The translations under genes were made by a program, and so were the position numbers. The notes beneath the pieces were generated by a model, which saw only the letters and a program-made list of their open reading frames with translations, had not been told where the DNA came from and did no database searches. A DNA stretch of 64,000 nucleotides from Myroides sp. 1354. Its GTDB lineage: Bacteria; Bacteroidota; Bacteroidia; Flavobacteriales; Flavobacteriaceae. The DNA is taken from assembly GCF_030324495.1 (NCBI RefSeq), contig NZ_JACAGN010000001.1, positions 257,838 to 321,837 of the forward strand, written 5' to 3'. This document shows positions 1-9,078 of the stretch, one piece after another (position 1 is the stretch's first letter; each line of letters opens with the position of its first letter).

Positions 1-920
1 TTTTTGGCGTAGATAGCAGAAATACTCAAACTATGTTGATCGTTGAGTTTTTTTTCTACCCCAATTAAAAAGGAAAGGGCATCGTAATTCGTCCCTGTCC
101 AATAGGCTTGCTTAGCAGCGCGATAAGAGCCCGAAATGGCATAAGCCCAATTGTTTTTGTTCAATCCAGAAGCATAACTACCAAAGGGACGCCATTGATA
201 ACTTGTATTGGATGCTGAAATACCGAGGCGCTTTCCTTTGCGCATTAAGGAGGGTCTTGTTGTGATGGCTTGTGTTCCTGCTAGACCACCAAAAGTGAAG
301 GCATTCGGTGTTGAACCAGTAAAATATACCTGATTGCGCATGGCGTCATTTAACCCGCCCCAATTGCTCCATTGAGGACGTCCGTTTTGTATTTTGTTCA
401 TCACTAGACCATTGAGCAAGATTGTTCCATAGGCATTATCAAGCCCACGCATGCGATAAAAACTCGAACTCCAAGCATAAGCAACAGCTTGTTGAAAGGG
501 ATCTTTGGTTGCTTGTAGTACAAGGGCAGTTCCTTGAACTCCAGTATCGTCTTCGAGTTCATCTTCTGTTAAATGGATAAATTCAGATTGCGCTACCAAA
601 GTAGTATCCTCTTTTTCTAAAGTTAAGGTCCCTAAATCTAACAGTTGGTCAGGATATAGAGACAAGGTAAACTGTTGTGTAATACTAGAAGGATATGAAA
701 TTTCAAGGGTACAATTACCTTGGATTTGAGTGGATAAAGTGAAAAGACCTGCGGCATCCGTTAAGGTATAGCTAGCAGTTTCTCTAATTCGAACCAAGGC
801 TTCTTGGAGGGGACGATGGAATCGAGTGTCAACTATTTTTCCCTTGAGTTCTACTCGATATTGAGCCTGAGCAAATGTCGAGCAATGGGCTAGAAATAAA
901 AGGAGGAATTGTTTTCTCAT
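1..920 (-). CDS. TonB-dependent receptor, N-terminal part (cut by window edge)
   Basis: I translated this from the minus strand. It starts at an ATG (complement of 918-920) and stays open for about 306 codons to the window edge, so the C-terminal barrel is missing. The first ~20 residues are a signal peptide ending around FAQAQ. Residues ~22-100 look like a carboxypeptidase-regulatory-like beta-sandwich (KGKIVDTRFHRPLQEALVRI), as found at the front of Bacteroidota TonB receptors. A plug-like region follows with FYRMRGLDNAYGTILLNGL and WSNWGGLNDAMRNQVYF, and then the first barrel strands. The protein should sit in the outer membrane and import a ligand using TonB energy; the substrate cannot be told. 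It is divergent from the gene at 1033, sharing a 112-bp AT-rich spacer. Family call is firm, specificity unknown. Confidence 0.85.
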   Translation of the reverse strand, partial: MRKQFLLLFLAHCSTFAQAQYRVELKGKIVDTRFHRPLQEALVRIRETASYTLTDAAGLFTLSTQIQGNCTLEISYPSSITQQFTLSLYPDQLLDLGTLTLEKEDTTLVAQSEFIHLTEDELEDDTGVQGTALVLQATKDPFQQAVAYAWSSSFYRMRGLDNAYGTILLNGLVMNKIQNGRPQWSNWGGLNDAMRNQVYFTGSTPNAFTFGGLAGTQAITTRPSLMRKGKRLGISASNTSYQWRPFGSYASGLNKNNWAYAISGSYRAAKQAYWTGTNYDALSFLIGVEKKLNDQHSLSISAIYAK

Positions 921-1032
921 AGGGAGTATGGATTAAAAAATGGGGTTGAAATTGATTTATTTCTTATAAAGTTAAGTTTTTATTGAATTATTATTTAATT
1001 TTAATCAATAATAATAAATAAATGATATAAAA

Positions 1033-2094
1033 ATGAATGTAATTAAGAGTATATGTTTGAAAATAGTAATTTTTGTTGCCTATTTTTCGATTGGAATTAG
1101 TTTTGCACAGGTAGCGGAGTATCAGATTCGAACGATTGCTTTTTACAATTTTGAGAATCTTTTTGATACCATACGCAATCCTAAAATTTACGATGAAGAT
1201 TGGACGCCTACTGGTGCGCGGGCCTGGACCAAAGACAAGTATGAAAAGAAGATTAAGAACCTCGCTCGCGTCATTGCACAAATTGGTAGAGATGAAAATC
1301 CTAATCTTCCAGTTACTCTAATTGGCGTAGCGGAAGTGGAAAATAGAAAAGTATTGGAGGATTTAGTTCAATTGCCAGATTTACAGTTGGTTCGTTACGG
1401 GATTGTGCATTTTGATTCTCCTGATAAACGCGGTATTGATGTTGCTTTGCTATATGATCAACAGCATTTTGTAGTACTTCATACGTCCGTCCATCCCTTG
1501 TATATTTACGATCAACTACCGAGAAAAGAGAAGAAGCGGATTTTTACTCGAGATCAATTGTTGGTCTCTGGTTTATTGGACGGAGAGGAAATACACCTTA
1601 TTGTCAATCATTGGCCTTCGCGAGTAGGAGGAGAAAAAGTAAGTCGTCCAAATCGAGAAGCGGCGGCGGCATTGAATCGAAAGATCATCGATTCGCTTCA
1701 ACGCATCAATCCGCAAGCGAAGATTATCACCATGGGCGATATGAATGACGGACCCTTTAATTCCAGTATGAAAAAAGTGCTTCAAACACAAGGAGCAAAA
1801 GAAAAGGTAGGGGCTCAAGGATTGTTTAATCCGATGGAAAAAATGGGAAAACAAGGCTATGGCACATTAGCGTATCGAGATGCTTGGGATATTTTTGATC
1901 AAATTGTCATGACCCAAGCGTTTTTATTAGATAAATACAATGGGTGGACCTATTGGAAAACCCGTATTTTTCAAAAGCCGTTTATGATTCAATCTACGGG
2001 ACAGTACAAAGGGTATCCGTTGAGAAATAGTACTAGTGAACCTGGTTTTAGTGACCATTTTCCGGTTTACATCTGCTTGTTGCGCAAACGATGA
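1033..2094 (+). CDS. secreted endonuclease/exonuclease/phosphatase family protein
   Basis: This 353-residue protein has a signal peptide ending near ISFAQ and then the endonuclease/exonuclease/phosphatase fold. Visible family motifs in order are YNFENLFD (metal/phosphate site), GVAEVENR with the metal-binding Glu, KRGIDVALLY, VNHWPSR with the catalytic His, GDMND with Asp, and C-terminal SDHFPVY with the SDH signature. All metal and catalytic residues of the family appear present, so it should be an active metal-dependent phosphodiesterase or nuclease, likely periplasmic or extracellular. In Bacteroidota such proteins are often annotated as secreted endonucleases; the substrate (DNA, RNA or a phosphorylated small molecule) is not settled by sequence. 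It ends at a bidirectional hairpin shared with mtnN. Confidence 0.85.
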   Translation: MNVIKSICLKIVIFVAYFSIGISFAQVAEYQIRTIAFYNFENLFDTIRNPKIYDEDWTPTGARAWTKDKYEKKIKNLARVIAQIGRDENPNLPVTLIGVAEVENRKVLEDLVQLPDLQLVRYGIVHFDSPDKRGIDVALLYDQQHFVVLHTSVHPLYIYDQLPRKEKKRIFTRDQLLVSGLLDGEEIHLIVNHWPSRVGGEKVSRPNREAAAALNRKIIDSLQRINPQAKIITMGDMNDGPFNSSMKKVLQTQGAKEKVGAQGLFNPMEKMGKQGYGTLAYRDAWDIFDQIVMTQAFLLDKYNGWTYWKTRIFQKPFMIQSTGQYKGYPLRNSTSEPGFSDHFPVYICLLRKR

Positions 2095-2096
2095 GC

Positions 2097-2130
2097 AAAA
2101 AAAGAGGTAACTGCTGCTACCTCTCTTTTT
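2097..2130. terminator. bidirectional intrinsic terminator between converging genes
   Basis: A 7-bp stem (2103-2109 with 2118-2124) and an 8-nt loop, flanked by an A-run on the left and a T-run on the right, lies between two convergent stop codons. It can serve both the gene ending at 2094 and mtnN. Confidence 0.75.
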
Positions 2131-2889
2131 TTATTGAAACAATTGTTCCATAATTTCTTGTCCGTATACTTGGGATATTTGTTGTACAAAGGATTCAAAA
2201 CTAAAACTAGCTTCTTGATTGGCTTTGTCTGAAATGGTGCGAATGACGCTACAAGGGATATTGTATTCATAACAGATTTGGGCCACAGCAGCTCCTTCCA
2301 TCTCAACACATAGTACTTGGGGAAGGGCCTGTTGTAAATTTTCCTTTTGCTGATCCGTAGAGAAAAATTGATCGCCGCTGGCAATCGTTCCAAAATATAC
2401 TTTAGGTTGCTTAATCGCAAATTTATCCAATTCATCAGCGGAAATTTTCGCACAAAGTACTTCAGGAGAAAGGAAACGCTCAATTTGTTGAATGACTTGA
2501 GTTGAACGTGTCGTATTGGTTTCGAAATACGTCTTTTGGAGTAAGGGGATTTCGTATTTTGGGCGCAATGGAGATACATCCATATCATATTGGATTAAAT
2601 CCCGTGCAACCACTACATCACCCACTTCAATATGAGGAGCAATTCCTCCAGCAACGCCAATAAAGATAATTTCGCTTACGTTGAAACGCAACAGTAAGGC
2701 CGATGCTGTAGCAGAAGCAGCAACTTTGCCAATGCGAGAATAAACAACCACGACGTTCTGCTTGCCCAATCGCCCTTGATAATAGGTGCGATTGCCAATC
2801 GTAATTGCAGTTTTCTCTTCTAAAATCGCGATAATGCCATCTACTTCTTGGGGTATGGCCCCCATGATTCCTATAATCTGTTCCTCCAT
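2131..2889 (-). CDS. mtnN: 5'-methylthioadenosine/S-adenosylhomocysteine nucleosidase
   Basis: The 252-residue protein is a full-length member of the PNP/MTAN family, which hydrolyses methylthioadenosine and S-adenosylhomocysteine to adenine plus the thioribose sugar in the methionine salvage and activated-methyl cycles. Visible signatures are the N-terminal AIPQEVDG with the conserved Glu (E15), the glycine-rich FIGVAGGIAPHIEVGD, the substrate-binding VEMEGAAVAQ segment and the catalytic Asp in TISDKANQE (D221). No signal peptide is present, so it is cytoplasmic. A TACTTTTG box (complement of 2912-2919) about 25 nt before the start fits a flavobacterial -7 element. It is transcribed alone and convergent with the preceding gene. 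Confidence 0.93.
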   Translation of the reverse strand: MEEQIIGIMGAIPQEVDGIIAILEEKTAITIGNRTYYQGRLGKQNVVVVYSRIGKVAASATASALLLRFNVSEIIFIGVAGGIAPHIEVGDVVVARDLIQYDMDVSPLRPKYEIPLLQKTYFETNTTRSTQVIQQIERFLSPEVLCAKISADELDKFAIKQPKVYFGTIASGDQFFSTDQQKENLQQALPQVLCVEMEGAAVAQICYEYNIPCSVIRTISDKANQEASFSFESFVQQISQVYGQEIMEQLFQ

Positions 2890-3190
2890 GTTGAATTGTG
2901 TATTTGAGCATCAAAAGTAGAAATAATTGTTCAATATACAGGGAACAATCGCCCATCTACAGTTGAATGATTGTAATGCAATGCGAGTAGCAGTTGGTAT
3001 TAACTGTTTTTTTTAGCTAATAAAATAACGATCTGCAACTTATTTCTTTTTTTTACTCAGAAAGAGAGAATTGTTTGTCGTAAAAAAATCTTGAATCGGC
3101 CTATAAAAAAATAGTATCTTTACAACGAAAAGTGAGAAAATAATTCCTTCCTTTTGCGGAGGATTAATATATAAATACATAAAGATATAA
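2890..3190. other. 301-bp divergent intergenic region
   Basis: No gene is supported here. It holds the leader and -7-like box of mtnN (minus strand, 2912-2919) and the promoter of the ricT-gldH-PBP1A run (3091-3122). The middle is A/T-rich with no repeat or structured RNA that I can see. Confidence 0.6.
3091..3122 (+). promoter_or_regulatory. candidate flavobacterial promoter for ricT operon
   Basis: TTG at 3091-3093, a 21-nt spacer and TATCTTTA at 3115-3122 match the Bacteroidota sigma-ABfrA pattern (TTG, then TAnnTTTG) in seven of eight -7 positions. It lies about 70 nt upstream of the ricT start. Confidence 0.5.
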
Positions 3191-4801
3191 ATGGCTTGTA
3201 CAAATTGTTCAACGAAGACAGATAGTAATGGCGTACCCAGAGGGTGTCAGAGTAACGGAACATGCGGAACAGATAGCTGTAATAAATTAGCAGTTTTTGA
3301 TTGGTTGTCAAATATGGTTTATCCAAATTCAGACAGCATCTTTGATATAGTTGAGGTTCGATTTAAGAACGGAAGAAAAGATTTTTATCGTTATCCTAGT
3401 GGAATGACTGTAGCAATGGGAGATATCGTTGCAACAGAAACATCTCCAGGACACGATGTCGGTATTGTTTCTCTTGTAGGTGAACTGGTTAAGGTTCAGA
3501 TGAAAAAGAAAAAAGCAGATCCAGAGGGAGAAATCTTAAAAATCTACCGTAAAGCAACCCAAAAAGATATTGATATTTGGCAGGAAGTTCGCGAAAAAGA
3601 GGAACCTGTTCGAATGAGAGCAAGAGAAATTGCCATCAACTTAAATTTAGAAATGAAAATTTCAGATGTTGAGTTTCAGGGAGATGGATCAAAAGCTACC
3701 TTTTATTACACCGCTAGTGAGCGTGTTGATTTTAGACAGTTAATTAAAGAATTCGCAAGAGAATTTAGTATTCGAATTGAAATGAAACAGGTTGGTTTCC
3801 GACAAGAGGCAGCTCGTTTAGGAGGTGTTGGATCTTGTGGAAGAGAGCTGTGTTGTTCGACTTGGTTAACGGATTTCCGCAGTGTAAATACAGCAGCAGC
3901 ACGTTACCAACAATTGTCGCTAAATCCACAAAAGTTAGCAGGGCAATGTGGTAAACTGAAATGTTGTTTAAATTTTGAATTAGATACGTATTTAGAGGCA
4001 TTAAAAGATATGCCTGATTCAGATACGAAGTTAATGACTGTAAAAGGAATTGCTTTTTGTCAGAAAATAGATATTTTCAAAGGGCAAATGTGGTTTGCTT
4101 ATGCAAATAACTCTGCCAATTGGTACGTATTGACGACGGAGCAGGTAAAGGAGATTTTGGAATTAAACGCACAGAATGAAAAAGGAAACGAGCTTGAAAG
4201 TTATAGCGAGGAAGTTCCTTCAGATAAAGATCAGTTCCAAAATGCGATAGAGCAAGATAGTGTCACGCGTTTTGATCAACCAAAACGCAGAAAAAAGAAT
4301 ACGAAATCGAAAGGTAAACCTGGAGATCGAGAGGGTAATGCATCGTCAAAAGGCGGAGAGGAGAAAGAAGCTTCCAATGCAAGAGATGATAGAAAACGCA
4401 AACCTAGAACCAAACCGACTAGAAATGCAGATGGCAAGGATAGACCAGTAGGTAAGGAGGAAAATCGAAAATCAGAAGATCGAAAAGAAAGATCAGAGGT
4501 AAAAGCAGAAGGCAGACCACAGCGCAAACCAGAAGATCGAAAAGAAAGATCGGAAGGAAAGGCAGAGGGTAGACCAGAACGCAAACCAAGAGATCGAAAT
4601 GAAAAATCAGAAGGTAAACCAGCAGGGAGATCGGATAAAAAAATAGAAAATAGAGAGCCTAAATCAGGGAATGAACAAGGAACTGAAGAAAATAAAGGCA
4701 AGAATCAAAAGCCGAAATCCAATAAACCAAAGCAAAGAAAACCTCGACCGACAAACCCAAATACAAACCCAACAAATAAGCAAGACGGTGAAAATAAATA
4801 G
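3191..4801 (+). CDS. ricT: RicT-like PSP1-domain protein with basic repeat tail
   Basis: The 536-residue protein starts with a cysteine-rich segment (C3, C6, C19, C25, C30). Residues ~50-290 form the PSP1 domain, including GSCGRELCCSTWL and QCGKLKCCLNFE, the double cysteine motifs typical of RicT (YaaT). In Bacillus, RicT joins RicA and RicF in an iron-sulfur complex that helps RNase Y-dependent mRNA maturation; the role in Bacteroidota is not established. From about residue 360 the protein becomes a low-complexity tail rich in Lys, Arg, Glu and Ser, with three exact-length 19-residue repeats at 426-482. That tail is unlike the compact Bacillus protein. It heads a run with gldH, whose start overlaps its last codons, and a class A PBP. 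Confidence 0.85.
   Translation: MACTNCSTKTDSNGVPRGCQSNGTCGTDSCNKLAVFDWLSNMVYPNSDSIFDIVEVRFKNGRKDFYRYPSGMTVAMGDIVATETSPGHDVGIVSLVGELVKVQMKKKKADPEGEILKIYRKATQKDIDIWQEVREKEEPVRMRAREIAINLNLEMKISDVEFQGDGSKATFYYTASERVDFRQLIKEFAREFSIRIEMKQVGFRQEAARLGGVGSCGRELCCSTWLTDFRSVNTAAARYQQLSLNPQKLAGQCGKLKCCLNFELDTYLEALKDMPDSDTKLMTVKGIAFCQKIDIFKGQMWFAYANNSANWYVLTTEQVKEILELNAQNEKGNELESYSEEVPSDKDQFQNAIEQDSVTRFDQPKRRKKNTKSKGKPGDREGNASSKGGEEKEASNARDDRKRKPRTKPTRNADGKDRPVGKEENRKSEDRKERSEVKAEGRPQRKPEDRKERSEGKAEGRPERKPRDRNEKSEGKPAGRSDKKIENREPKSGNEQGTEENKGKNQKPKSNKPKQRKPRPTNPNTNPTNKQDGENK
4466..4636 (+). repeat. three 57-bp tandem repeats inside ricT
   Basis: Three consecutive in-frame 57-bp units encode 19-residue blocks that begin RKSEDRKERSE, RKPEDRKERSE and RKPRDRNEKSE. 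They differ at a few codons. The unit is a multiple of three, so copy-number change would keep the reading frame. Confidence 0.85.
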
Positions 4802-5282
4802 TCTTTATTTAGCATTGAGTCTTTTGTTATGCTTGTTTATAAGCTGTAAACACGATAACAAAGTCGTTTTTGATGAGTACCAACCTACAAAGGGGACCTG
4901 GGAAAAAAATGATGTAAAAACCTTTGTTTGGGATGTGCAAGATACGTTGACCCCTCATAATTTGTTTATGAACGTGCGAGTGAATAACGATTATCCGTAC
5001 AGTAATATGTTTGTGGTTTTTAAAATCTACAAACCCAGTGCGGCAATTGTTATTGATACCATTCAATTTCAAATGGCAGACCCCAATGGGGCACTCCTAG
5101 GAAGTGGATTTTCAGATGTGAAAGAGAGTAAATTATGGTTGAAACAAAACTATACATTTGACGAGACAGGAAAATATAAATTAACACTAGAGCAAGCCGT
5201 TAGAGCACTTGGCGATGTGGAAGGTGTCCCAGCCTTACAAGGCGTAAGCGAAGTTGGATTTAGAATCGAAAAAGCAGAATAA
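4788..5282 (+). CDS. gldH: gliding motility lipoprotein GldH
   Basis: I place the start at the GTG at 4788, giving 164 residues. From there the protein opens with a clean lipoprotein signal (KINSLYLALSLLLCLFISC, lipidated C20). An upstream ATG at 4671 would add 39 charged residues translated from the ricT tail and bury the signal, so it is rejected. The mature part carries FDEYQP near its start and FVWDVQDTLTPHNLFMNVRVN, matching the GldH family. In Flavobacterium johnsoniae GldH is required for gliding and is linked to the T9SS; it is probably anchored facing the periplasm. The start overlaps ricT by 14 nt, implying translational coupling, and the PBP gene follows 15 nt after its stop. Confidence 0.88.
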   Translation: MKINSLYLALSLLLCLFISCKHDNKVVFDEYQPTKGTWEKNDVKTFVWDVQDTLTPHNLFMNVRVNNDYPYSNMFVVFKIYKPSAAIVIDTIQFQMADPNGALLGSGFSDVKESKLWLKQNYTFDETGKYKLTLEQAVRALGDVEGVPALQGVSEVGFRIEKAE

Positions 5283-5297
5283 GTTTTTTAAAGTTGT

Positions 5298-7598
5298 ATG
5301 AAAAACAAAAAACAAACGAATAAAAATGCCACAGATTTCAAAAAGTATGTTTCTACTTTTTGGATGGCCTTTTTGGGATTAGGTGTGGCGATTGTATTAT
5401 TTTTCCTTTGTGCTTCTTGGGGCGTTTTTGGAGCAATGCCAACGTTTGATGAGTTGGAAAATCCATCAAGCAATGTGGCAACCGAAATTATCTCTTCGGA
5501 TGGAAAGACCATTGGAAAATTCTATTTAGAAAATCGCGTTCCAGTAAAGTATGAGGACTTACCTCCTCATCTGGTACAGGCCTTAATTGCAACGGAGGAT
5601 GAGCGTTTTTACGGACACTCTGGAATTGATGCTAGAGGAACTTTACGCGCCGTAACTTCAGTGGGAAGTAGCGGGGGAGCGAGTACAATTACGCAACAGT
5701 TGGCTAAATTGTTGTTTCACGGAGAAGGCTCTCGAAACTTAGCTAAGCGTATTGCGCAAAAAGCAAAAGAATGGGTGATTGCTGTTAAATTAGAACGTCA
5801 ATATACCAAAGAGGAAATCCTGACGATGTATTTAAACAAAGCGGATTTTGTCAATAATGCGGTTGGGATTCGCTCAGCAGCTAAAGTGTATTTAGGAAAA
5901 GAACCGAAAGATTTAACCATTGATGAAGCGGCGATGTTGGTGGGGATGCTTCAAAATCCAGCTTATTTCAACCCTGTGCGCAGACCTGAATTAGTGCAAA
6001 AAAGACGTAATGTTGTCTTGCATCAAATGGCAAAGAACGAATTCATCACCAAAGAAGAAAGTCTTCGCATGCAAGAACTTCCTTTGTCTTTACACTTTAC
6101 ACCTGAAAGTCACAGAGAGGGAATCGCTACGTATTTTAGAGAATATTTACGCGATTATATGCGTCGTTGGGTGAAAGAAAATCCGAAAAAAGACGGAACA
6201 ACTTACGATATTTATAGAGATGGATTGAAAATCTATGTTTCTATAGATTCACGTATGCAAAAATATGCAGAAGAGGCGGTGCAAGAACACATCAGTAATT
6301 TACAAGAAGAGTTCTTCATTTCGCAAAAAAACAATAAAAATGCACCGTTCTACAATATTACAGATAAAGAAACAGAGGCGATTATCAATCGTGCAATGAA
6401 AACGTCTGAACGTTGGCGCCAGATGAAAGAACAAGGAAAATCGGATGAGGAAATCTTGAATTCTTTCAAAGTAAAAACGGAAATGCGCATCTTTTCTTGG
6501 AAAGGAGAGATTGATACGGTGATGACACCGAGAGACTCTATTCTCTATTACAAACATTTCTTACAAACAGGATTGATGTCTATGGAACCACAAACAGGTC
6601 ATATTAAGGCTTGGGTAGGTGGAATTAACTATAAGCATTTCCAATATGATCACGTTGGACAAGGGGCAAGACAAGTAGGTTCAGTATTTAAACCCTTTGT
6701 ATATGCAACGGCTATTGAACAATTGCATTATTCTCCTTGTGATTCGATTATTGATTCACCTTTTACGATGCCTAAAGGTAGATATGGAATTAGTCAAGAT
6801 TGGTCTCCTCAAAACTCGAATAGAAGTTATAAGGGAATCATGACGCTGAAACAAGCTTTAGCAGGATCAGTGAATACCGTAACGGCTAAATTGATGGATA
6901 AAGTAGGACCTAAAGCAGTTGTGAATATGACTAGAGATTTAGGGGTATCTGCTGATATACCACAGAGTCCAGCGATTGCACTTGGTGCAGTGGATATTAC
7001 AGTAAGCGATATGGTGGCGGCTTATAGTACGTTTGCTAACCAAGGAATTTACGTAAAACCAGTGTTTGTGACTCGAATTGAAGATAAAAACGGAGTGATT
7101 TTATTCAATGCAGTACCAGAAACAAAAGATGTATTGAGTAAGGACGTTGCGTATACCGTAATAAAATTACTTGAAGGTGTAACTGAAAGTGGTTCTGGGG
7201 TGCGTTTGAGAACAACTTGGCAAGGACCAGGATACAAACGCGTAACCGGTCACCCATATAAATTTACAAACCCAATTGCTGGTAAAACAGGAACAACACA
7301 GAATAATAGTGACGGTTGGTTTATTGGAATGGTTCCAAACCTCGCCACAGGTGTTTGGGTGGGTAATGATGATCGTGCAGCTCACTTTAAAGCTATGTTA
7401 TATGGACAAGGAGCAACGATGGCTCTACCTGTTTGGGGCTTGTTTATGAATAAATGTTATGCAGATAAAACACTACATGTTTCTAAATCTGCCTTCGAAG
7501 TTCCTGAGGGATTATCCATCCGAGTGGATTGTACGAAGATTGTACAAGATACGATAACGGAAGATGAAGGACTAGACACAAATGAATTTGACTTCTAA
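5298..7598 (+). CDS. class A penicillin-binding protein 1A
   Basis: This 766-residue bifunctional peptidoglycan synthase has a short cytoplasmic tail, one membrane anchor (residues ~17-40), a GT51 glycosyltransferase domain and a transpeptidase domain. The transferase shows ATEDERFYGHSG with the catalytic Glu, GGASTITQQLAK and the KLERQYTKEEILTMYLN motif. The transpeptidase shows GSVFKPF (SxxK, Ser about residue 462), SVNT (SxN) and GKTGTTQN (KTG, about residue 662). All catalytic motifs are intact. It polymerises and cross-links glycan strands outside the inner membrane. It is third in the ricT-gldH run and is followed by a strong terminator. Confidence 0.95.
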   Translation: MKNKKQTNKNATDFKKYVSTFWMAFLGLGVAIVLFFLCASWGVFGAMPTFDELENPSSNVATEIISSDGKTIGKFYLENRVPVKYEDLPPHLVQALIATEDERFYGHSGIDARGTLRAVTSVGSSGGASTITQQLAKLLFHGEGSRNLAKRIAQKAKEWVIAVKLERQYTKEEILTMYLNKADFVNNAVGIRSAAKVYLGKEPKDLTIDEAAMLVGMLQNPAYFNPVRRPELVQKRRNVVLHQMAKNEFITKEESLRMQELPLSLHFTPESHREGIATYFREYLRDYMRRWVKENPKKDGTTYDIYRDGLKIYVSIDSRMQKYAEEAVQEHISNLQEEFFISQKNNKNAPFYNITDKETEAIINRAMKTSERWRQMKEQGKSDEEILNSFKVKTEMRIFSWKGEIDTVMTPRDSILYYKHFLQTGLMSMEPQTGHIKAWVGGINYKHFQYDHVGQGARQVGSVFKPFVYATAIEQLHYSPCDSIIDSPFTMPKGRYGISQDWSPQNSNRSYKGIMTLKQALAGSVNTVTAKLMDKVGPKAVVNMTRDLGVSADIPQSPAIALGAVDITVSDMVAAYSTFANQGIYVKPVFVTRIEDKNGVILFNAVPETKDVLSKDVAYTVIKLLEGVTESGSGVRLRTTWQGPGYKRVTGHPYKFTNPIAGKTGTTQNNSDGWFIGMVPNLATGVWVGNDDRAAHFKAMLYGQGATMALPVWGLFMNKCYADKTLHVSKSAFEVPEGLSIRVDCTKIVQDTITEDEGLDTNEFDF

Positions 7599-7603
7599 TA
7601 TTG

Positions 7604-7633
7604 AAAACGCCTTTTTTTAAAGGCGTTTTTTTT
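7604..7633 (+). terminator. intrinsic terminator after PBP1A
   Basis: A stem of about ten pairs with GC-rich core ACGCC/GGCGT (7604-7613 with 7620-7629) and a T loop is followed by a T-run, six nt after the stop codon. Confidence 0.85.
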
Positions 7634-7634
7634 A

Positions 7635-7642
7635 TACTTTAG
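7635..7642 (+). promoter_or_regulatory. candidate -7 box for scoAB
   Basis: TACTTTAG matches TAnnTTTG at seven of eight positions and lies 23 nt before the scoA start, directly after the preceding terminator. No clear upstream TTG at the usual spacing was found. Confidence 0.35.
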
Positions 7643-7665
7643 AGCAGTTAATTAAACCAAAGATT

Positions 7666-8367
7666 ATGATAAACAAAAAAGTAGCTAATGTTCAGGAAGC
7701 ATTAGCTGATGTTCAAGATAATATGACGATAATGCTTGGTGGTTTTGGATTGTGTGGAATACCTGAAAACTCAATCGCAGAGCTTGTTCGCAAGAATACA
7801 AAAGGCTTAACGTGTATTTCTAATAATGCAGGTGTAGATGATTTTGGTCTAGGTTTGTTGTTGCAAAAACACCAAATTGACAAGATGATCTCGTCTTATG
7901 TAGGTGAAAATGCAGAGTTTGAACGTCAAATGTTATCTGGAGAACTCAATGTAGAGTTAACTCCACAAGGAACTTTAGCAGAAAAATGTAGAGCTGCTAA
8001 GATGGGAATTCCCGCTTTCTTCACTCCAGCTGGGTATGGAACTGAAGTAGCTGAAGGAAAAGAAGTACGTGTTTTCAATGGAAAACCTCATATCTTAGAA
8101 GAAGCATTCGATGCAGATTTTGCTATTGTAAAAGCGTGGAAAGGCGATGAAGCAGGGAACTTAATCTTTAAGGGAACAGCGAGAAATTTTAATGAGTGTA
8201 TGGCTGGTGCTGGAAAAATTACGGTTGCTGAGGTAGAAGAATTAGTGCCAATCGGAACGTTAGATCCCAACGAAATTCACGTACCTGGTATTTTTGTAAA
8301 GCGTATTTTTCAAGGAGAAAAATATGAAAAGAGAATTGAACAACGCACTGTTCGTCAAAGAAAGTAA
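7666..8367 (+). CDS. scoA: 3-oxoacid (succinyl-CoA:acetoacetate) CoA-transferase subunit A
   Basis: The 233-residue protein is the standard length of the alpha subunit of family I CoA-transferases. The N-terminal glycine-rich motif [13 protein letters not shown] and the later [16 protein letters not shown] segment are typical. With ScoB it transfers CoA from succinyl-CoA to acetoacetate, letting acetoacetate enter as acetoacetyl-CoA. It is cytoplasmic. scoB follows after 21 nt with a purine-rich ribosome-binding region, so the two are co-transcribed. Acetoacetate is a product of the tyrosine pathway encoded by hppD and hmgA later in the window, which makes a functional link plausible though not shown. 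Confidence 0.92.
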   Translation: MINKKVANVQEALADVQDNMTIMLGGFGLCGIPENSIAELVRKNTKGLTCISNNAGVDDFGLGLLLQKHQIDKMISSYVGENAEFERQMLSGELNVELTPQGTLAEKCRAAKMGIPAFFTPAGYGTEVAEGKEVRVFNGKPHILEEAFDADFAIVKAWKGDEAGNLIFKGTARNFNECMAGAGKITVAEVEELVPIGTLDPNEIHVPGIFVKRIFQGEKYEKRIEQRTVRQRK

Positions 8368-8388
8368 CCAACCGTTTAAAGAGAAATT

Positions 8389-9045
8389 ATGTTAGATAAA
8401 GTAGGTATTGCAAAGCGAATTGCAAAAGAATTACAAGATGGATTTTTTGTAAACCTAGGTATTGGAATCCCAACACTTGTGGCTAATTATGTACCAGAAG
8501 GAATGAATGTCGATTTTCAAAGTGAAAATGGCGTTTTAGGAATGGGACCATTCCCTTTTGAAGGTGAAGAAGATGCGGACTTAATTAACGCAGGAAAACA
8601 AACGATAACCACTTTACCAGGGGCATCTTTCTTTGATTCGTCAACGAGTTTTGGAATGATCAGAGGAAAACATGTGGATTTAACTATTTTAGGAGCAATG
8701 GAAGTTTCTGAAAATGGAGATATCGCAAACTGGAAAATTCCAGGTAAAATGGTAAAAGGAATGGGTGGAGCAATGGATTTAGTTGCTTCAGCAGAAAATA
8801 TCATCGTCGCAATGATGCACGTGAATAAAGCAGGTGAATCAAAAATATTGAAACAATGTTCGTTGCCGTTAACGGGTGTAGGATGTGTGAAAAAGATTGT
8901 AACGGAATTGGCTGTTTTAGAGGTTACTTCTAAAGGGATTAAACTAATAGAAAGAGCGCCAGGGGTTTCGGTTGAAGATATCATCAAAGCAACAGAAGTA
9001 GAGCTAATTATTGAAGGAGATATTCCAGAAATGATACTAGATTAA
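8389..9045 (+). CDS. scoB: 3-oxoacid (succinyl-CoA:acetoacetate) CoA-transferase subunit B
   Basis: This 218-residue beta subunit carries [10 protein letters not shown] and [12 protein letters not shown]. The Glu in SENG is the residue that forms the glutamyl-CoA thioester in this family. The later GGAMDLV and LPLTGVGCV segments are also family-typical. It pairs with the subunit encoded immediately upstream to form the cytoplasmic transferase. A terminator follows six nt after the stop. Closely related transferases act on other 3-oxoacids (for example 3-oxoadipate), so substrate preference is inferred from overall similarity to ScoB. Confidence 0.92.
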   Translation: MLDKVGIAKRIAKELQDGFFVNLGIGIPTLVANYVPEGMNVDFQSENGVLGMGPFPFEGEEDADLINAGKQTITTLPGASFFDSSTSFGMIRGKHVDLTILGAMEVSENGDIANWKIPGKMVKGMGGAMDLVASAENIIVAMMHVNKAGESKILKQCSLPLTGVGCVKKIVTELAVLEVTSKGIKLIERAPGVSVEDIIKATEVELIIEGDIPEMILD

Positions 9046-9050
9046 ATAGA

Positions 9051-9078
9051 AAAGGAGGTTTTTTAACCTCCTTTTTTT
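9051..9078. terminator. bidirectional terminator between scoB and the SDR gene
   Basis: A perfect 10-bp stem (9051-9060 with 9065-9074), TTTT loop and trailing T-run sit between convergent genes. The T-run overlaps the stop codon of the minus-strand gene. Confidence 0.85.

Noticed and set aside
2067..2588. 173-residue minus-strand frame
   Set aside because: It lies in another frame over mtnN, which has clear MTAN motifs.
4276..4701. 141-residue minus-strand frame rich in Ser, Gly, Leu
   Set aside because: It is the antisense of the repetitive ricT tail and mirrors its low complexity.
8517..8987. 156-residue minus-strand frame
   Set aside because: Antisense to scoB, which has complete CoA-transferase motifs.
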